Assembly: GCA_020851465.1 (NCBI GenBank)
Contig: JADZCR010000006.1
Location: forward strand, 682,001 to 746,000
Source of the DNA: Phycisphaeraceae bacterium
GTDB lineage: Bacteria > Planctomycetota > Phycisphaerae > Phycisphaerales > Phycisphaeraceae
Direction: 5' to 3'
DNA length: 64,000 bases
In this document: positions 25,941-34,530 of the stretch, in pieces
How the letters are laid out: each line of letters opens with the position of its first letter
Position numbering within the stretch: the first letter of the stretch is position 1
Made by a program: the position numbers and the translations under genes
The notes under the pieces: model-generated
Database searches by the model: none
The model's input: only the letters and a program-made list of their open reading frames with translations
Told to the model about the DNA's origin: nothing

Positions 25941-28064
25941 GTGAAACTTACGGGACTGATTGTGGCGATCGTCATTGGAGCGGTGTTCGCCTTCGCAATT
26001 TTTTACACCAGCGGCCGTCCGGGAACCCCGAACTCCCCCACCGCGGCGACGACGCAACCTGCATCCCAACCGTCTGCGCCGTCCGCAGCGCCTGCGATTC
26101 AGCAAGCCGGCACCACACCCAAACTGCCTGCGATCTCTGCCGATGGATTTCATCCACTCGACATGGGAGCTTCTACATCAGTGACCCTTGGTTCCGATGC
26201 AGATAAAGGGCCGTACCGTCTCAAGATCGACCTGACCTACTGGGGTGCGGGTATCAAGCGAATCACCCTGGCCAACTACGCCAAGGTCGCGCGTGGGAAA
26301 GAGCGGTACGTTCTGGCGGACATGATCTCCGTCGCTGGCGACGTGCGCTATCCCTTCGGCGCGCGGCGAATCACAATCAACGAGCACACCATCGACCTTT
26401 ATGCCGCCGCGTGGAGCCTCGTCAAGGCCGACGCCAGCACTGCGATTTATCGACTCGTCATCGGCAGTTCCGCCGACAAAAAAGTGCTCGAAGTCACCCG
26501 CACCTACTCGCTGGCTCAGGGCAGCTACGACCTGACCATGCGGCAGGAATTCCGGAACCTCCTTGAAACCGATAACAAAACCGATCAATCGCTGCGGGTC
26601 GTCTGGGAACAGAATGCGCAGGGTGATGCAACGCCTGATGACATTTTCCATGGCGACGATCGCTCTTACGCGGCTGGATACTTCAAACTCGACTACGACC
26701 CGCAACGGCACCATATCTACACCGACAAATCCATGCTGCCCCGCACTTCCGTGCTCGATTACTACCGCGACAAAAGCCGGGTCTTCTGGCCAAACCCCGA
26801 TCTGAATCCTAAATGCGAATTGGCGTGGGTGGCCTCGCTGAACCGCTACTTCGCCCTGGTGGTACATCCGACACCTCTCAAATCGCCTCCCGGCAACGCG
26901 GCGGACTTCCCAAGATGGTTTGAGCCGGGTATTGAAAAAGGGAACCTCGACTCTCTGGGACTGGAGATCATCGGGCAGTGGAATAAAGACCCCTTGCTCG
27001 ATCAGCGACGGGCGATGTTCACTCTGGTATCCCAACCGTTTGACCTGGCGCCAGGTGCGACATTGGTTTTGGAAAACGGCCTGTTCGCAGGCCCTCGCGA
27101 GAGTGACCTATTCAGCAAGCAGCCCTATGTCTCGCTCGATTTCCAGAATCTGATTGTTTACGTGATGGGCTGCACGTGGTTTACTTCCCAGCATATCGCC
27201 CGCTGGCTGTTATGGCTGCTGAAGATCTTCCATTTCATCACCTTTGACTGGGGCGTGGCGATTATCGTGCTGGTGATGATGGTACGGCTCATCCTGCACC
27301 CGATCACCAAACGGGCGCAGATCAATATGACACGGCTGGGCAAGCAAATGTCCACGCTCAAGCCGGAAATCGAGAGGATCAAAAAGAAGTACAGCGGCGA
27401 TCAGCAGGCAATCAACCGTGAGACCATGACCCTCTACCGGGAAAAAGGCGTCAATCCCGCCAACATGCTCGGTTGCGCACCGATGTTTCTCCAGACGCCG
27501 ATCTGGGCAGCCCTTTACGCCATGCTTTACGGTGCTATCGAGTTGAGGCAGCAGCCCGCGTTTTACGGCATCTTTCAGAAAATCACCGGCGGACGGTGGG
27601 AGTTCCTTGGCGATCTGGCGCGTGCGGACAATTTCATCCTGCTGCCCGCAGGGGCACAGTTCACGATTCCTCTGATCGGAATCCATGTAACGGCCATCAA
27701 TCTCCTGCCGTTCCTCCTTGCAGTCGTCTTTTACTTTCAACAAAAGCTGATGTCGCCGCCGCCCGCCGATGACCAGGCGGCTCAACAGCAGAAGATCATG
27801 AAGTACATGACGCTGCTTTTTCCGATCATGCTCTATTCGTCACCCAGCGGTCTGACGCTCTACATCCTCGCGTCCACCGGAGCGGGCATCGTGGACAGCG
27901 TCATCGTCAAGCGACACATCAAGCGCGAAGAGGAAGAAGGCCGTCTCTTCACCGCCAAGCCGACAAAAGGTCCGAAACCCGGCGGATGGAAGGATCGCCT
28001 GATGAAGGTTGCCGAAACACGGCAACGCGCGATGATGGAGCGTCAGAACAAACGAAAACGCTGA
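25941..28064 (+). CDS. yidC: Membrane protein insertase YidC/Oxa1
   Basis: Protein of 707 residues with a GTG start. N-terminal membrane helix (about 3-20), a Pro/Ala-rich linker (about 28-65), a large periplasmic beta domain (about 70-385), then the conserved insertase core from about residue 400: membrane helices with DWGVAIIVLVMMVRLILHPITKRAQINMTRLGKQMSTLKPEIERIKKKY, NPANMLGCAPMFLQTPIWAALYAML, and a final basic tail (KDRLMKVAETRQRAMMERQNKRKR) that fits ribosome contact. Inserts and folds inner-membrane proteins with or without SecYEG. mnmE follows, as in many bacteria where the two genes are close. Confidence 0.96.
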   Translation: MKLTGLIVAIVIGAVFAFAIFYTSGRPGTPNSPTAATTQPASQPSAPSAAPAIQQAGTTPKLPAISADGFHPLDMGASTSVTLGSDADKGPYRLKIDLTYWGAGIKRITLANYAKVARGKERYVLADMISVAGDVRYPFGARRITINEHTIDLYAAAWSLVKADASTAIYRLVIGSSADKKVLEVTRTYSLAQGSYDLTMRQEFRNLLETDNKTDQSLRVVWEQNAQGDATPDDIFHGDDRSYAAGYFKLDYDPQRHHIYTDKSMLPRTSVLDYYRDKSRVFWPNPDLNPKCELAWVASLNRYFALVVHPTPLKSPPGNAADFPRWFEPGIEKGNLDSLGLEIIGQWNKDPLLDQRRAMFTLVSQPFDLAPGATLVLENGLFAGPRESDLFSKQPYVSLDFQNLIVYVMGCTWFTSQHIARWLLWLLKIFHFITFDWGVAIIVLVMMVRLILHPITKRAQINMTRLGKQMSTLKPEIERIKKKYSGDQQAINRETMTLYREKGVNPANMLGCAPMFLQTPIWAALYAMLYGAIELRQQPAFYGIFQKITGGRWEFLGDLARADNFILLPAGAQFTIPLIGIHVTAINLLPFLLAVVFYFQQKLMSPPPADDQAAQQQKIMKYMTLLFPIMLYSSPSGLTLYILASTGAGIVDSVIVKRHIKREEEEGRLFTAKPTKGPKPGGWKDRLMKVAETRQRAMMERQNKRKR

Positions 28065-28114
28065 AAGCTTGTCAGATCAATCCGTTGTGATAATCAGCGA
28101 TGAAGTCGCAGGAC

Positions 28115-28269
28115 GGGTGGAGTATGCTCGTTAATCATGCTGCGACTTTATGCGCACTCCACTCGCTGCAAGCTGCGGCGCTAAATCAGAGGACGTATGC
28201 GGAGCAAGGATGGGAGTGAGGCACCATTTTCGTGTTTCTAGCTCATCACGATCTATGCGCCGCTATATT
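28115..28269 (+). promoter_or_regulatory. mnmE upstream region: long inverted repeat and TATATT
   Basis: The 241 bp between yidC and mnmE hold no gene. GTGGAGT-a-TGC and GCG-c-ACTCCAC form a 10-bp stem interrupted by one mismatch, starting near 28115 and closing near 28166. TATATT (28264-28269) is a possible -10, 36 nt before the mnmE ATG. The hairpin could belong to a small RNA or the end of yidC mRNA. Confidence 0.3.
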
Positions 28270-28305
28270 GCAACAGGGACCGTTTTCAAGTGCTGATGGG
28301 ACGAA

Positions 28306-29661
28306 ATGGTTGATGACGTCATTGTTGCGGTCAGTTCTCCTCCAGGTCGTTCTGCCCGTGGGTTGATTCGGATTACCGGGCCGACTGCGACAGCCTGTGT
28401 ATTGTCGTTACTTGAACCCTGCATTGATTTCCACCCGCCTCGGATGCTGCAAGCCGTGAAGCTGCGTCTGACGGATAACAGTCATGCGCTGCTGCCGGTA
28501 TTTCTGTCTGTGTACCGTGGGCCGGCCAGTTTTACGGGGCAGGATCTCGTTGAGTTGCAATGTCCGGGGAATCCCGCGTTGCTCGAAAGGATCGTGCAGC
28601 GGATCATCGCCGCCGGAGCCAGACTCGCAGAACCGGGGGAGTTCACCTTTCGTGCCTTTCTGGCGGGCAAGCTCGATCTGACTCAGGCTGAGGGAATCGC
28701 CGGAACCATCGCAGCCACGAGTGATGCGCAGCTCCGGGCCGCGACCCATCTGAGGGAAGGCAAACTTGGCCGTTTCGCTGCGGAGCTGGTCAGCGACATA
28801 GCGACACAGTTGGCACTGGTCGAGGCGGGCATCGACTTTGTCGATCAGGACGACGTTGTGCCGATTGGACCACGCATGCTTGACGAGCGTCTGGCCGCTC
28901 TCGAAAGTCGTTTATCAAATCTACTCGCAAACAGCCGTACCTGGGGTTCGCTTGAAGCTCTGCCCCGCGTGGTACTGGTCGGTGCACCAAGTACGGGCAA
29001 GAGCACACTGTTTAACGCGTTGCTGGGGCAGGAGCGAGCGGTAATCAGTGAAATGCCGGGGACGACGCGGGATATTCTCGCGGAGCCTTTGAAAATAACC
29101 TCTCCCTCCGGCGGAGAAATCGAAGTGTTGCTCGTCGATATTGCGGGTATCGACACGCCGTCCGGAATGCTCGACCGCCATGTACAGGCTGCGGCATCGC
29201 GAGTGATACAAGAGGCGGATCTAATCATGGCAATCGACGACGGTACTGCGCCCCTTCCGCCGTTGCCTGCGGGTAAACCGATCCTGCGTGTACGCACCAA
29301 AAGTGATCTGGAACCGTCTCGTCATGCGAACGATCTGACTGTGAGCGCGTGGCGATGTGAGGGTTTAAGTGAACTGAAATCAGAACTGGCGTCACGGTTT
29401 GCTGACGCATCACCCACGCTGTCGGGAGAAACGCTTGCTCTGAATCCTCGTCATGAATCAGCTCTGCGTGACGCAATAACTTTCATCCAGTCCGCCCGCG
29501 AGAGGCTGGTCGGCTGCCTTGACCATGCTGCGCTACCGCACATGGAACTGATCGCCGGTGACCTGCGGCGGGCTCTCGATGCGATGGCGTGCATCGGCGG
29601 GCAGATGTCACCAGATGACGTAATCGGCCGCATCTTCGCGACGTTCTGCGTCGGTAAATAA
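28306..29661 (+). CDS. mnmE: tRNA uridine-5-carboxymethylaminomethyl modification GTPase
   Basis: Protein of 451 residues. With MnmG it installs the cmnm5 group at the wobble uridine of certain tRNAs, using folate, GTP and FAD. N-terminal tetrahydrofolate-binding domain: TIVAV-like opening DVIVAVSSPPGRSARGLIRITGP and PGEFTFRAFLAGKLDLTQAEG. G domain inserted in the helical domain: P-loop GAPSTGKSTLFNALLG (about 226-241), PGTTRDI (G2), DIAGID (G3) and TKSD (G4). It ends FCVGK, carrying the family's C-terminal Cys-x-GK motif. MnmG is not in this window. No Shine-Dalgarno sequence of note. Confidence 0.95.
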   Translation: MVDDVIVAVSSPPGRSARGLIRITGPTATACVLSLLEPCIDFHPPRMLQAVKLRLTDNSHALLPVFLSVYRGPASFTGQDLVELQCPGNPALLERIVQRIIAAGARLAEPGEFTFRAFLAGKLDLTQAEGIAGTIAATSDAQLRAATHLREGKLGRFAAELVSDIATQLALVEAGIDFVDQDDVVPIGPRMLDERLAALESRLSNLLANSRTWGSLEALPRVVLVGAPSTGKSTLFNALLGQERAVISEMPGTTRDILAEPLKITSPSGGEIEVLLVDIAGIDTPSGMLDRHVQAAASRVIQEADLIMAIDDGTAPLPPLPAGKPILRVRTKSDLEPSRHANDLTVSAWRCEGLSELKSELASRFADASPTLSGETLALNPRHESALRDAITFIQSARERLVGCLDHAALPHMELIAGDLRRALDAMACIGGQMSPDDVIGRIFATFCVGK

Positions 29662-29692
29662 ACCCTGCTGCGCGGAAAGTCCCTAACCGTCC

Positions 29693-29698
29693 TATACT
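29693..29698 (+). promoter_or_regulatory. -10 element TATACT upstream of the DUF1844 gene
   Basis: TATACT ends 29 nt before the ATG at 29728; AAGGA (29716-29720) is the ribosome site. A conventional leader, in contrast to the leaderless genes. Confidence 0.4.
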
Positions 29699-29727
29699 TT
29701 CCTTTCGCACCGGATAAGGACAAAACC

Positions 29728-30123
29728 ATGGCAGAAGACGGACCCAAGATTCACATTGACAGCGACTGGAAAGCGCAGGCTCAGGCGGAGAAGGCAAAAC
29801 TTGCTGAGAAAAGTAAAACCGCACCCAAGGCGGGGGCCGGCGGAAGCGGCGGAGCGGGCGGGCTGCCTCCAGCTTCGTTCGAGACGCTCATCAGCACCAT
29901 GGTCACGCAGGCACTCTTTGCGATGGGCGCAATTCCCGACCCGCGCACCGGCCAGCGGATGCAGAACCTCGACCACGCCCGCTACCAGATCGACCTCCTG
30001 GGTGTGCTCGAAGAGAAGACCAAGGGCAACCTCACCGAAGACGAAACCAACCTGATTTCGTCCGCGGTGTACGAGCTGCGCACGCGATATATTCAACTGC
30101 TCAGTGCTGCCCGGGGTGGGTGA
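29728..30123 (+). CDS. DUF1844 domain protein
   Basis: Protein of 131 residues. An N-terminal charged, Lys/Ala/Gly-rich stretch (1-48) precedes a compact domain (about 50-130), PASFETLISTMVTQALFAMGAIPDP...QNLDHARYQIDLLGVLEEKTKGNLTEDETNLISSAVYELRTRYIQLL, which matches the DUF1844 family. The family has no established activity; it is common in planctomycetes, acidobacteria and deltaproteobacteria. Between mnmE and sdhC, with its own promoter. AAGGA fixes the start. Confidence 0.8.
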   Translation: MAEDGPKIHIDSDWKAQAQAEKAKLAEKSKTAPKAGAGGSGGAGGLPPASFETLISTMVTQALFAMGAIPDPRTGQRMQNLDHARYQIDLLGVLEEKTKGNLTEDETNLISSAVYELRTRYIQLLSAARGG

Positions 30124-30211
30124 AGCCGTGATGATCGAGCAGCGAGCGTTCTACTTGAGACCGCATCGCAGCGATATCCTGACTGATCTTCGCCGTATCA
30201 GGTTGAGGGCT

Positions 30212-30240
30212 TTGCCCCCCTTCGCGCAGCTCTCTACAAT
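30212..30240 (+). promoter_or_regulatory. sigma70-like promoter of the sdh operon
   Basis: TTGCCC (30212-30217), 17-bp spacer, TACAAT (30235-30240). Predicted start near 30247, leader of about 45 nt containing a perfect hairpin. Confidence 0.55.
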
Positions 30241-30253
30241 CTTTCACCTTCCG

Positions 30254-30275
30254 ACCGCGGACGATTTTCCGCGGT
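30254..30275 (+). other. Hairpin in the sdhC 5' leader
   Basis: ACCGCGGA (30254-30261) and TCCGCGGT (30268-30275): perfect 8-bp stem, 6-nt loop, ending directly before GAAAGGA (30276-30282), the ribosome site of GTG 30292. It overlaps an alternative GTG at 30274. It could stabilise the transcript or tune initiation. Confidence 0.45.
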
Positions 30276-30291
30276 GAAAGGACATTCCACC

Positions 30292-31197
30292 GTGTCTGAA
30301 ACCGCCCACGCCTCCCCCGCTGCCGCCAAACCTCGAACCTTTTATCAGAAGCACTATTTCCTGTTGCGCCGTCTGCACTCGCTCTCAGGAATCGTGCCGG
30401 TCGGTCTGTTCGTGATCATGCACTTGTTCACGAACTTTCAGATCATCTCCGGCGACTTTCAGCATGAGGTTGAGTTCATCCACGGCCTGCCCGCGCTGAC
30501 CGTCGCCGAAATCGGCATCTGGCTGGGAATCGGCTTTCACGCGGCATTGGGGCTGGTTTACACCTTTGCCGACAAGCCGGACTTCGGCATCACCGAATCG
30601 AAGCACTACAAATACCGAGACTCCTGGCGTTACACGTTCCAGCGCATCACCGGCGTGATCGCCCTGATTTTCATCTTCCTCCACGTGGCGACACTGCGTT
30701 GGCGCTGGAGCTTTGGAGGATGGTTCACGCCGTTCTTCGTGGCAGCTCCCGACGGCCAGCCGCTGGTCTCCGCAACGACAGCCGCTGCTCTGCAAGGAAG
30801 CACTCTCGTGCTGGTGCTCTATATCGTCGGCGTCCTGAGCGTGATTTATCACTGGTGCAACGGGCTTTGGACGGCGGCGATCTCCTGGGGGCTGACGGTC
30901 AGCGTCGCGTCCATGGAACGCTGGCGTTACGTCTGCGCAGGGCTGGCGGTCATCCTGACGATCTTCGCCGGCGGGGCCATCCTCGGAGCGATGCGTTACG
31001 AGATCACCCCGCAGCAGCGACAGGGCATCGAAGCAGCCATCAAGGCTTATCAGGAAAAAGGACAGGTCATCCATAAGTCGGGCGGGCATGCCCTCGACGC
31101 ATCACCCGTTCATCAATCGCCTCTGAACACGAGCGTTTCCTTGGATGCGTCGCCCAAGACGCAAACCCCCGACCTGGGCAAGGACGATCACGAGTAA
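30292..31197 (+). CDS. sdhC: Succinate dehydrogenase cytochrome b subunit
   Basis: Protein of 301 residues from GTG 30292 (GAAAGGA 9 nt upstream; the GTG at 30274 lies inside a hairpin and is less likely). Membrane anchor of complex II that carries haem b and the quinone site. Five helices: RRLHSLSGIVPVGLFVIMHLFTNF, VAEIGIWLGIGFHAALGLVYTF, RITGVIALIFIFLHVATL, ALQGSTLVLVLYIVGVLSVIYHWCNGLW and WRYVCAGLAVILTIFAGGAIL. Histidines in H-S-L-S, MHLF, FHAA, LHVA and YHW are haem-ligand candidates. Resembles the single-subunit, five-helix type (Bacillus, Wolinella) rather than SdhCD. C-terminal 50 residues are a polar tail. sdhA starts 5 bp downstream. Confidence 0.93.
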   Translation: MSETAHASPAAAKPRTFYQKHYFLLRRLHSLSGIVPVGLFVIMHLFTNFQIISGDFQHEVEFIHGLPALTVAEIGIWLGIGFHAALGLVYTFADKPDFGITESKHYKYRDSWRYTFQRITGVIALIFIFLHVATLRWRWSFGGWFTPFFVAAPDGQPLVSATTAAALQGSTLVLVLYIVGVLSVIYHWCNGLWTAAISWGLTVSVASMERWRYVCAGLAVILTIFAGGAILGAMRYEITPQQRQGIEAAIKAYQEKGQVIHKSGGHALDASPVHQSPLNTSVSLDASPKTQTPDLGKDDHE

Positions 31198-31202
31198 GGA
31201 AT

Positions 31203-33092
31203 ATGGCTAACACTAAACCCAGAGTCATCATCGTCGGCGGAGGCCTCGCCGGCCTCGCGGCATCAGTTCGCTGTGCGGAAGCAGGCGTGAGCGTGGATCT
31301 CTTCTCCATGGTCCCCGTCAAACGCTCACACAGCGTTTGTGCGCAAGGCGGTATCAATGCCTGCAATGAAGTCGCCCGTCAACAGGGCTACTCCGAATAC
31401 ATGCACTTTGATGAGACCGTGTACGGCGGCGACTTCCTCAATCACCAGCCGCCCGTCTATGAGATGGCGTACTACGCGCCCAAAATCATCGATCTGCTCG
31501 ACCGCATGGGTGTGCCTTTCAATCGCACGCCTGAAGGAGAGCGCGATCTGCGGATGTTCGGCGGATCACTCTTCAAACGCACCCACTTTGCCGGCGCGAC
31601 AACCGGCCAGCAGCTTCTCTACGCACTCGATGAGCAAACCCGCCGTTTCGAGGCGGAAGGCAAAGTCAAAAAGTATGAGTTCTGGGAGTTCCTCTGGCCG
31701 GTGCTCGATGAAACCGGCACCTGCAAGGGCATCGTCGCGCAGGATATGCGGACGATGAAGATCCAGCCGTTCCGTGCTGACGCGGTCGTGATGGCGACCG
31801 GCGGATGCGGGATGGTGTACGGCAAGAGCACGATGTCGGTGATCTGCACCGGAGGCGCGGCTGCCCGCTGTTACCAGGCCGGTGCCTGGCTGGGTAACCC
31901 GGAAATGATCCAGGTCCATCCCACCGCCATCCCCGGCGAGGATAAGTGCCGTCTCATGAGCGAATCAGCCCGTGGTGAGGGCGGCCGCCTGTGGGTGCCC
32001 GGTATCCGCGTCGGTAACGGCCCGGATCCCCGCGCTAACTGGAAGCCTCATCCTCAGTCGGGCAAACATCCCAACGAGCTGCCTGAGTCCGAACGCTGGT
32101 ATTTCATGGATGAGCTGTACCCCAAGTACGGCAACCTCGTCTCACGCGATATCGCCACCCGTGAAATCTTCTTCCGCTGCCAGGAAGGGTTCGGTATCGG
32201 CGGCGGGCGCATGGTTTATCTCGATGTCACCCACCTGCCCGACGCCAACAAGAAAAAGCTCGCGGGTATTCTGGAGATTTACGAAAAATTCGTCGGTGAG
32301 GATCCTCGTCACGTGCCCATGAAGATTTTCCCCGCCGTCCACTATTCCATGGGCGGGCTTTACACGAAATACGCAGCCAAGCCCGACAACAAGGGCATGA
32401 TCTTCGGCGATCCGGCGAACATGATGACTAACGTGCCGGGACTTTACGCCTTTGGTGAGGTCAATTACGCCTATCACGGGGCTAACCGCCTGGGTGCCAA
32501 CGCCCTGCTGAACTGCATCTTCGACGGCCTCTACAACGGCATGTCCGTCGTCACCTATGTCAAGGATGTCGTTAAGAGTTCCGCCAACGAGGCGGCCGAA
32601 GCTCCCTTCACCGCTGCGGTGAAACAGGAGGAAGACAAAGTCCGGCGGCTGATCTCCTCACAAGGCCAGGTCAATCCTTACTCGCTTCACGCCCGGCTGG
32701 GTGATGAGATGACTGACTCCTGTACCGTCGTGAGGGAGGAAGGCCGTCTCAAGGCAGCCCTGGAAAACGTCCGGCAGATGCGAGAGCAGTATCGAGGCGT
32801 ACGGCTGACAGATACGAGCATGTGGACCAACCAGAACCTGAGCTTCACGCGGGCACTGGGTGATATGTTGATTTACGCCGAAGCCATCGTGATGGGCGCG
32901 CTGGAACGTCGTGAGTCGCGCGGCGCGCACTTCCGCAGCGATTTTCCCGATCGTAACGATGCGAATTTCCTGAAAACAACCATCGCCAAGTACGACCCGG
33001 CAACGGCGAAGACGAGTCTGGCGTTTGAAGATGTCCCGGTTCCGCTGATTCAGCCTCGCGTCCGAAACTACGGCAAAGTTGAATCTAAATAA
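31203..33092 (+). CDS. sdhA: Succinate dehydrogenase flavoprotein subunit
   Basis: Protein of 629 residues. Oxidises succinate to fumarate with covalently bound FAD. FAD-binding GGGLAGLAASVRCAEAG at the N-terminus; His43 in RSHSVCAQGGINAC is the expected flavin attachment site; ATGGCGMVYGKSTMSVICTGGAAARCYQAGAWLGNPEMIQVHPTAIPG; PAVHYSMGGLYTKYAA; GLYAFGEVNYAYHGANRLGANALLNCIFDG contain active-site His/Arg residues. AAGGA before the ATG is the ribosome site. The next two genes on this strand are not Sdh subunits; sdhB follows only at 34531. Confidence 0.97.
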   Translation: MANTKPRVIIVGGGLAGLAASVRCAEAGVSVDLFSMVPVKRSHSVCAQGGINACNEVARQQGYSEYMHFDETVYGGDFLNHQPPVYEMAYYAPKIIDLLDRMGVPFNRTPEGERDLRMFGGSLFKRTHFAGATTGQQLLYALDEQTRRFEAEGKVKKYEFWEFLWPVLDETGTCKGIVAQDMRTMKIQPFRADAVVMATGGCGMVYGKSTMSVICTGGAAARCYQAGAWLGNPEMIQVHPTAIPGEDKCRLMSESARGEGGRLWVPGIRVGNGPDPRANWKPHPQSGKHPNELPESERWYFMDELYPKYGNLVSRDIATREIFFRCQEGFGIGGGRMVYLDVTHLPDANKKKLAGILEIYEKFVGEDPRHVPMKIFPAVHYSMGGLYTKYAAKPDNKGMIFGDPANMMTNVPGLYAFGEVNYAYHGANRLGANALLNCIFDGLYNGMSVVTYVKDVVKSSANEAAEAPFTAAVKQEEDKVRRLISSQGQVNPYSLHARLGDEMTDSCTVVREEGRLKAALENVRQMREQYRGVRLTDTSMWTNQNLSFTRALGDMLIYAEAIVMGALERRESRGAHFRSDFPDRNDANFLKTTIAKYDPATAKTSLAFEDVPVPLIQPRVRNYGKVESK

Positions 33093-33171
33093 AGTGATCC
33101 GATCTTGCGTAAGGTAAAGGAAACAGTCGCAGTCCACTGATCGGTTGGAATCTGAACCCAGGGATTCACCT

Positions 33172-33912
33172 ATGCAGCTACACGATCACATGGTCAAGCT
33201 CGGTGCCAGACTTTTCCGCTGGCGCAGCTACCTGCCCCTGCTGACGGTGGGACTCTTCGTCTGGGGATTCCTGTCCTATCGTTTTCCCCTTAACAGCTCC
33301 CGTGCTGACGTGGTACTGGAAATCACCTGCCTGGGGATTTGTTTCGTCGGTCTGCTGGTACGTGTGCTGACGGTGGGATTCGTTCCTCGCGGAACTTCCG
33401 GCCGCAACACAACCACGCAGAAAGCATCCCGGCTCAATACAACCGGCATGTATTCCGTCGTCCGTCATCCGCTCTACCTGGGTAATTTCCTGATCTGGAT
33501 GGGGATGATTCTGTTCTTTCATGACGCCCTGCTGTTTATCACCGCGGCTCTGATTTACCTCGTGTACTACGAACGGATCGCCATGGCGGAGGAACAGTTT
33601 CTGCGCGAAAGTTTCGGGGATCAGTTTGAGTCCTGGGCAGCCAAAACTCCCGCCATCATCCCCAACTTCCGTCTTTGGGTGGCACCCGACCTCCGTTTCT
33701 CCTGGCGCACGGTGCTGCGACGGGAGAACAATACCTTCATGTTGATCATTGTCGGCATGACGACGCTGGAAGTGATCTCCGATGTGGTGGTCGAAAATGT
33801 CCTCGAACTGGAGCCGATGTGGATTTCCCTGCTGGCTCCCAGCGTCTTCCTTTACATCATGATCCATGTTCTGAAGCATTACACCCGCCTGTTGGAGGTG
33901 CCCGGCCGGTAA
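33172..33912 (+). CDS. Isoprenylcysteine carboxyl methyltransferase-like membrane protein
   Basis: Protein of 246 residues from ATG 33172 (AGGGA upstream; a TTG at 33145 would add 9 residues). Membrane helices at about 18-40, 48-72, 105-135 and 215-235. The family hallmark is the C-terminal SAM-binding part of ICMT/PEMT proteins: TTGMYSVVRHPLYLGNFLIWMGMILFFHDALLF, then YYERIAMAEEQFLRESFGDQFESW. Bacterial members methylate uncharacterised lipid or protein carboxylates. Lies between sdhA and sdhB in the same orientation, 80 bp after sdhA, so probably co-transcribed; a role connected to complex II is not known. Confidence 0.8.
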   Translation: MQLHDHMVKLGARLFRWRSYLPLLTVGLFVWGFLSYRFPLNSSRADVVLEITCLGICFVGLLVRVLTVGFVPRGTSGRNTTTQKASRLNTTGMYSVVRHPLYLGNFLIWMGMILFFHDALLFITAALIYLVYYERIAMAEEQFLRESFGDQFESWAAKTPAIIPNFRLWVAPDLRFSWRTVLRRENNTFMLIIVGMTTLEVISDVVVENVLELEPMWISLLAPSVFLYIMIHVLKHYTRLLEVPGR

Positions 33913-33933
33913 CCAAACCCCACCCCACGTCCC

Positions 33934-34437
33934 ATGATCGACACAGCCGCCAACCCGGTTCCTTCCATTCACCGCTGGCTTCCGCCTGAGCGGATGCGGC
34001 GTTATCAGTGGGCTAAGGTCGTCGGCGGCGTACTGGTAGGCGTCATCTTTTCCGGATGGCTTTTTCTTCAATGGTCGAACCCTGTGATGCGAATCGTGGC
34101 GATCGGATTGATTTTGATGACCGCCTGGATCATCGCGTCGTCGATCATCACGGACCTCCATCGCTCACGCGGGCGACAGCTTTCCATCGAAGACGACGCC
34201 CTCATCATCGAGACAGGCAGCCAGACGAGCTGCATCGCACTCGATGAGATCAGCCGTGCCGAATGGCATGAGGAACCTCCCGAACGAGCAGGCCTGCTGC
34301 TGCTGGATAGCGAGGGAGAATCGATGGCACTGATCGACCGATATTTCCTGGCAGACCAGACCGAAGCCCTAGCGTTCGTCCACTGGGCGCGCGAGCGTGC
34401 CCCGTTTAATTTCGAGATTCGCTGGCCTCAAAAGTAG
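33934..34437 (+). CDS. Membrane-anchored hypothetical protein within the sdh operon
   Basis: Protein of 167 residues. Two hydrophobic helices at about 28-48 and 52-72, then a soluble domain (about 80-167): RGRQLSIEDDALIIETGSQTSCIALDEISRAEWHEEPPERAGLLLLDSEGESMALIDRYFLADQTEALAFVHWARER. The layout, two helices then a small beta-rich domain, resembles bacterial PH-domain membrane proteins, but the similarity is structural impression only. Starts 22 bp after the methyltransferase gene, so co-transcribed. Confidence 0.7.
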   Translation: MIDTAANPVPSIHRWLPPERMRRYQWAKVVGGVLVGVIFSGWLFLQWSNPVMRIVAIGLILMTAWIIASSIITDLHRSRGRQLSIEDDALIIETGSQTSCIALDEISRAEWHEEPPERAGLLLLDSEGESMALIDRYFLADQTEALAFVHWARERAPFNFEIRWPQK

Positions 34438-34486
34438 GCGGGGAAGACCTGCCTAGGATGTATTTCTCAGGTGGAAATTCCCACCT
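34435..34486 (+). other. Two consecutive hairpins before sdhB
   Basis: AGGC-GG...CC-GCCT (about 34435-34453, one mismatch) and AGGTGG (34469-34474) / CCACCT (34481-34486, 6-nt loop). No U run, so more likely processing or stability elements that set the sdhB level than terminators. Confidence 0.35.
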
Positions 34487-34530
34487 TATGTTGAACCCAC
34501 GGTGGCGTCGTCCACCCCACGAGGAAAACC

